Part shown: positions 32,616 through 35,650 of the stretch, piece by piece
How positions within the stretch are numbered: position 1 is the first letter of the stretch
Layout of the letters: the number at the start of each line of letters is the position of its first letter
Assembly (NCBI RefSeq): GCF_011057645.1
Contig: NZ_JAALGE010000031.1
Span: forward strand, 1-35,650
Direction of reading: 5' to 3'
Length of the DNA stretch: 35,650 bases
From: Marisediminicola senii
Lineage (GTDB): Bacteria; Actinomycetota; Actinomycetes; Actinomycetales; Microbacteriaceae
The notes under the pieces: generated by a model
The model's input: the letters and a program-made list of their open reading frames with translations, nothing else
Database searches by the model: none
Told to the model about the DNA's origin: nothing
Translations under genes and position numbers: made by a program

Positions 32616-33674
32616 GTGACTCTGCCAGCTGACCATCCCCTCGTCGATGGGCGCACCGGCGCCTCCAACCTGATCCGCGCCTACCGGGGCGACCGCCCGG
32701 AGACCCCGCCGGTGTGGTTCATGCGACAGGCCGGTCGCTCGCTTCCCGAGTACCGCGACCTGCGCGTCGGCACCGCCATGCTCGACGCCTGCCTCGACCC
32801 GGCGCTCTCGAGCGAGATCACCTTGCAGCCGTGGCGCCGCCACGGGGTCGACGCCGGCATCTTCTTCAGCGACATCGTGGTTCCGCTCAAGCTCGCCGGG
32901 GTCGACGTCGACATCGTCCCCGGTCGCGGGCCCGTGCTCGGCGCGCCGATCCGCACGGCCGCCGAGGTGGCGGCGCTGCGCCCGCTCGAGCCGGATGCCC
33001 TCGCCCCGGTCAGCGAGGGCGTCGCACGCACCGTCGCCGAACTCGGCAGCACCCCGCTCATCGGCTTCGCGGGAGCACCGTTCACCCTCGCCGCCTACGT
33101 CGTCGAGGGTGGACCTTCGAAGGACCACCTCAGGGCGCGCGCCATGATGCACTCCGACCCCGACACCTGGGCCGCCCTGATGACCTGGGCCGCCGAGGTC
33201 ACCGGCGAATTCCTGCGCGCACAGATGCTCGCCGGCGCCAGCGCAGCGCAGCTGTTCGACTCCTGGGCCGGATCGCTGTCGCTCGCCGACTACACCGCCC
33301 ACGTCGCCCCGTACTCCCGCCTCGCGATCGAACCGGTGAAGGACCTCGGGGTGCCGATCGTGCACTTCGGCGTCGGCACGGGCGAGCTGCTCGGAGCGAT
33401 GCGCGAGATCGGCGCCGACGTGGTCGGCATCGATGACCGCATCCCGCTCGACGAGGGCATCCGCCGACTGGGCGGGAACACCCCGGTGCAGGGCAACATC
33501 AACCCCGCGATGCTCGCCGCCCCGTGGCCGGTGCTCGAGGCGCATGTGCTCGACGTCATCGCCCGCGGCACGGCCGCCCCCGCGCACGTCGTGAACCTCG
33601 GGCACGGCGTTCCGCCCGAGACCGACCCCGCGGTGCTCACGCGGGTGGTCGAGCTCGTGCACTCGGTCGCCTGA
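32616..33674 (+). CDS. hemE: Uroporphyrinogen decarboxylase
   Basis: The 352-residue enzyme decarboxylates uroporphyrinogen III to coproporphyrinogen III. The two family signatures are clear: PPVWFMRQAGRSLPEYRDLR near the N-terminus and GFAGAPFTLAAYVVEGG in the middle. The C-terminal NLGHGVPPETDP is also typical. The start is GTG 32616, 92 bp from hemA. It ends 3 bp before the protoporphyrinogen/coproporphyrinogen oxidase gene. Confidence 0.97.
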   Translation: MTLPADHPLVDGRTGASNLIRAYRGDRPETPPVWFMRQAGRSLPEYRDLRVGTAMLDACLDPALSSEITLQPWRRHGVDAGIFFSDIVVPLKLAGVDVDIVPGRGPVLGAPIRTAAEVAALRPLEPDALAPVSEGVARTVAELGSTPLIGFAGAPFTLAAYVVEGGPSKDHLRARAMMHSDPDTWAALMTWAAEVTGEFLRAQMLAGASAAQLFDSWAGSLSLADYTAHVAPYSRLAIEPVKDLGVPIVHFGVGTGELLGAMREIGADVVGIDDRIPLDEGIRRLGGNTPVQGNINPAMLAAPWPVLEAHVLDVIARGTAAPAHVVNLGHGVPPETDPAVLTRVVELVHSVA

Positions 33675-33677
33675 CCC

Positions 33678-34988
33678 ATGGTCGACCCGGTCGCCGCAGC
33701 TCCCCCCTCGAGCGGGCAGCACCCTGCCAGGCACGTGATCGTGGTGGGCGGCGGCGTGGCCGGCCTGGTGATGTCGATGGACCTGCTCGACGCGGGCGTT
33801 CGCGTGACGCTGGTCGAGGCATCCACCCGGCTCGGCGGCAAGGTGCGTGACCACGAGGTCGGCGGTGTGAGGCTGGATGCCGGTGCCGAGAGCTTCGCAA
33901 CCAGGGGAGGCACGGTCGCGGCCCTCGTGCGCGAGCTCGGGCTCGGCCCCGCCCTGGTCACCCCGAAGCCGGGGGGCGCGTGGCTGCAGCCCCGCGACGG
34001 CGCCGCGGTGCCGCTCCCCGCCGCTGGACTGCTCGGCATTCCATCCGCACCACTCGCGCGCGACGTGATCGCGGTCGTCGGGCTGCGCGGCGCGCTGCGT
34101 GCCCGGCTCGACGCCGTGCTACCGGCGTCGATCGGCGCGGGGGAGACCTCGTTCGGCGGGCTGGTGCGCGCCCGCATGGGTTCTGCAGTGGTCGAGAAGC
34201 TCGTGATGCCGGTCGCGACCGCCATCCACTCCACCCACCCCGACGACCTCGACGTCGACGTGGTGGCGCCGCGGTTGCGCGCCGCGCTGCGCACCCACGG
34301 TTCGCTCGCGAGAGCCGTGCTCACGCTGCGGGCGGCAGCGCCCGCCGGATCCGCCGTGCAGGGACTCGAGGGCGGGGTACACCAGATCGCGGGCGCCCTC
34401 GCGGCGCGGGTGGCGGACCGGGCGACCGTGCTGCTCGGGCGGGCCGTGCTGGCCGCCGATGCGGCATCCATCACCCTCGACGACGGCACGCGGCTCGAGG
34501 CCGACGCGGTGGTCGTGGCCGCGGAGCTCGGCGCAGCAACCGGACTGCCCATCACGTTGGCCACCCTCGTCGTCGACGACCGGGCACTGGATGCCGCTCC
34601 CCGCGGTTCCGGCGTGATCGTCGCCCCCGGGGCGCGGGGCATTCGCGCCAAGGCCATCACGCATGCGACGGTGAAGTGGTCGTGGCTGGCAGCGGACGCC
34701 GACGGGGCGCACGTGCTGCGCCTCTCGTACGAGACGGCACCGCCATCCGACGATGAACTGCGGGAGGTCGCCAGGCACGACGCGGAACGCCTGCTCGGGG
34801 TGCCGATCGACCCCGCGGCGGTGCGAGCCTTCGACCGGGTCACCTGGACGGGACCACCCATCGCCGGTGCGCTGTCAACCCCCGGCGGACCCGTGCAGAT
34901 CGGCGAGAGGGTCTCGGGCACCGGTCTCGCCGCGGTAATCGGCCACACCCGACGCGAATCTGATAGTTTGCTGAAATTCCTCGGCTGA
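33678..34988 (+). CDS. hemY: FAD-dependent protoporphyrinogen/coproporphyrinogen oxidase (HemY/CgoX)
   Basis: The 436-residue flavoenzyme has the dinucleotide motif VVGGGVAGLVMSMDLLDAG followed by LVEASTRLGGKVRDHEVGG and GAESFATRGG, the start of the HemY family. The C-terminal ATG-AVIGHTRR region resembles the family FAD contact. In Gram-positive actinobacteria this enzyme usually oxidises coproporphyrinogen III to coproporphyrin III. It is directly downstream of hemE. No hemQ or hemH follows in this window. Confidence 0.92.
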   Translation: MVDPVAAAPPSSGQHPARHVIVVGGGVAGLVMSMDLLDAGVRVTLVEASTRLGGKVRDHEVGGVRLDAGAESFATRGGTVAALVRELGLGPALVTPKPGGAWLQPRDGAAVPLPAAGLLGIPSAPLARDVIAVVGLRGALRARLDAVLPASIGAGETSFGGLVRARMGSAVVEKLVMPVATAIHSTHPDDLDVDVVAPRLRAALRTHGSLARAVLTLRAAAPAGSAVQGLEGGVHQIAGALAARVADRATVLLGRAVLAADAASITLDDGTRLEADAVVVAAELGAATGLPITLATLVVDDRALDAAPRGSGVIVAPGARGIRAKAITHATVKWSWLAADADGAHVLRLSYETAPPSDDELREVARHDAERLLGVPIDPAAVRAFDRVTWTGPPIAGALSTPGGPVQIGERVSGTGLAAVIGHTRRESDSLLKFLG

Positions 34989-35058
34989 GAGTCCGCACTA
35001 CGCTTGGGCCCATTGTGATTTCACGCCGAATCCAGGCGTCCGAATAGTAGGAGACGAC

Positions 35059-35340
35059 ATGCGCGGAAAATTGACACTGGTTGCCGGACTCGCCGTCGGT
35101 TACGTACTCGGAAGCCGCGCGGGGCGCGAGCGCTACGAGCAGATCAAGAAGGCCACCGACAAGTTCTGGAACAGCACCCCCGTGCAGCGTCGCGTGCAGG
35201 ACGCCGAGGGCTTCGTCAAGGACAAGGCTCCCGAGGTCGTGGACTTCGTCACGGGTAACGTGAAGAAGGCCGTCTCGAAGACGCCCAAGAAGAACCAGGT
35301 CTCCGGGTCGAACACCCCGGCCTCGTCGCCTTCTGCATAA
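35059..35340 (+). CDS. YtxH-like small protein
   Basis: The 93-residue protein has one glycine-rich N-terminal membrane segment (LVAGLAVGYVLGSRAGRERYEQI), a pattern of YtxH-type proteins, then a charged amphipathic helix and a Ser/Pro tail. The ATG follows TAGGAGA with good spacing. Such proteins are membrane-associated and stress-related in some bacteria; the function here is unknown. It is followed after 33 bp by a gene cut off by the contig end. Confidence 0.72.
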   Translation: MRGKLTLVAGLAVGYVLGSRAGRERYEQIKKATDKFWNSTPVQRRVQDAEGFVKDKAPEVVDFVTGNVKKAVSKTPKKNQVSGSNTPASSPSA

Positions 35341-35373
35341 CCCCACCACTCACCACCCCCTAAGGAACCGGTC

Positions 35374-35622
35374 ATGAGCGACACCACCAGGCCCCCGACC
35401 GCGAGCACCCCACCGACTCCCGCCGCCGGGCCCACCCCGCCGGTCGGACGCCCCGTGGTTTCTGCCCCGACGGCCGGCGGGTCGGGTGGCGTCGGCGGTT
35501 CCGGCGGCGTCGGCGGCTCCGGCGCGAAGACGCCGCCCCCCGCTGGCCCGCGCGGGCGGCGGTCGTTCGAGCCCGGGAAGCCGGAGAAGGCGCTGGTCAC
35601 GCCGATCGGGGAGGTCCCCGGC
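35374..35622 (+). CDS. N-terminal part of a gene cut by the contig end, possibly a holin-family (Holin-X/DUF1469) protein
   Basis: The frame starts at ATG 35374 after AAGGA. It encodes a Pro/Thr/Gly-rich N-terminus with GGVGGSGG repeats, then RRRSFEPGKPEKALVTPIGE and VPG before the sequence turns into adapter. The end of the genuine sequence resembles the start of actinobacterial holin-X proteins that often follow YtxH-like genes, but too little remains to be sure. Codons after about 35622 are not from the genome. Confidence 0.5.
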
Positions 35623-35623
35623 C

Positions 35624-35650
35624 CTTATACACATCTCCCAGCCCACCAGA
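35624..35650. other. Sequencing adapter remnant (Nextera-like)
   Basis: CTTATACACATCTCC followed by AGCCCAC and AGA, each separated by one base, matches the Illumina Nextera read-through adapter at 25 of 27 positions. Both mismatches are C in place of G (35639, 35647). It is at the very end of the window and breaks the coding frame, so it is contamination and not biology. Confidence 0.85.

Overview
The window is a high-GC actinobacterial chromosome fragment, most likely from Microbacteriaceae. The evidence is GTP-dependent PEP carboxykinase, a RamB/PrpR-type regulator, NucS/EndoMS in place of a visible MutS/MutL, an actinobacterial hemA // hemE-hemY block and an MT0933-type small protein. Codon third positions are strongly G/C from about 6.9 kb onward. 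The first ~6.2 kb is visibly less GC-rich and holds accessory genes. The last ~27 bases look like Illumina Nextera adapter, so the window is probably a whole contig and its right edge is artificial.

Layout. 1-6.2 kb is an accessory region. It begins with a gene tail, followed by a three-gene operon resembling the Bacillus sporulation-delaying-protein (SDP) toxin system in the order sdpC-sdpA-sdpB. Two minus-strand genes come next that look frameshifted. The larger carries a HEPN-like Rx4H motif. A secreted four-cysteine protein then sits beside a tiny PLDc_N-type membrane protein, a possible toxin/immunity pair, closed by a strong terminator. 6.2-6.84 kb is non-coding and probably a junction. 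6.84-8.8 kb has a small XRE-type regulator, an HNH-family protein on the opposite strand and a small membrane protein.

8.8-16.4 kb is metabolic. A RamB/PrpR-like regulator is divergent from pckG, with a perfect 16-bp palindrome between them. A small antitoxin-like protein follows, then an srsABC-like operon (type III polyketide synthase, methyltransferase, FAD oxidoreductase) likely to make a phenolic lipid, then an extended SDR protein. 16.4-20.6 kb, all minus strand, has a HAD phosphatase, NucS coupled to an MFS transporter, and a MATE exporter. 20.6-26.1 kb has a thioredoxin-reductase-like flavoprotein lacking the redox CxxC, divergent from a DUF4062-STAND NTPase-TPR protein that is coupled to a membrane protein.

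26.1-35.6 kb has an M13 peptidase, cstA with its ybdD partner, a DksA/TraR zinc-finger protein, hemA divergent from hemE-hemY, a YtxH-like protein and a truncated gene at the contig edge.

The best candidates for undescribed biology are the cysteine-free SdpC-like operon, the HEPN-like broken gene, the secreted-protein/PLDc_N pair and the DUF4062 NLR-like gene with its coupled membrane partner. All functional statements come from reading sequence; no database search was run.
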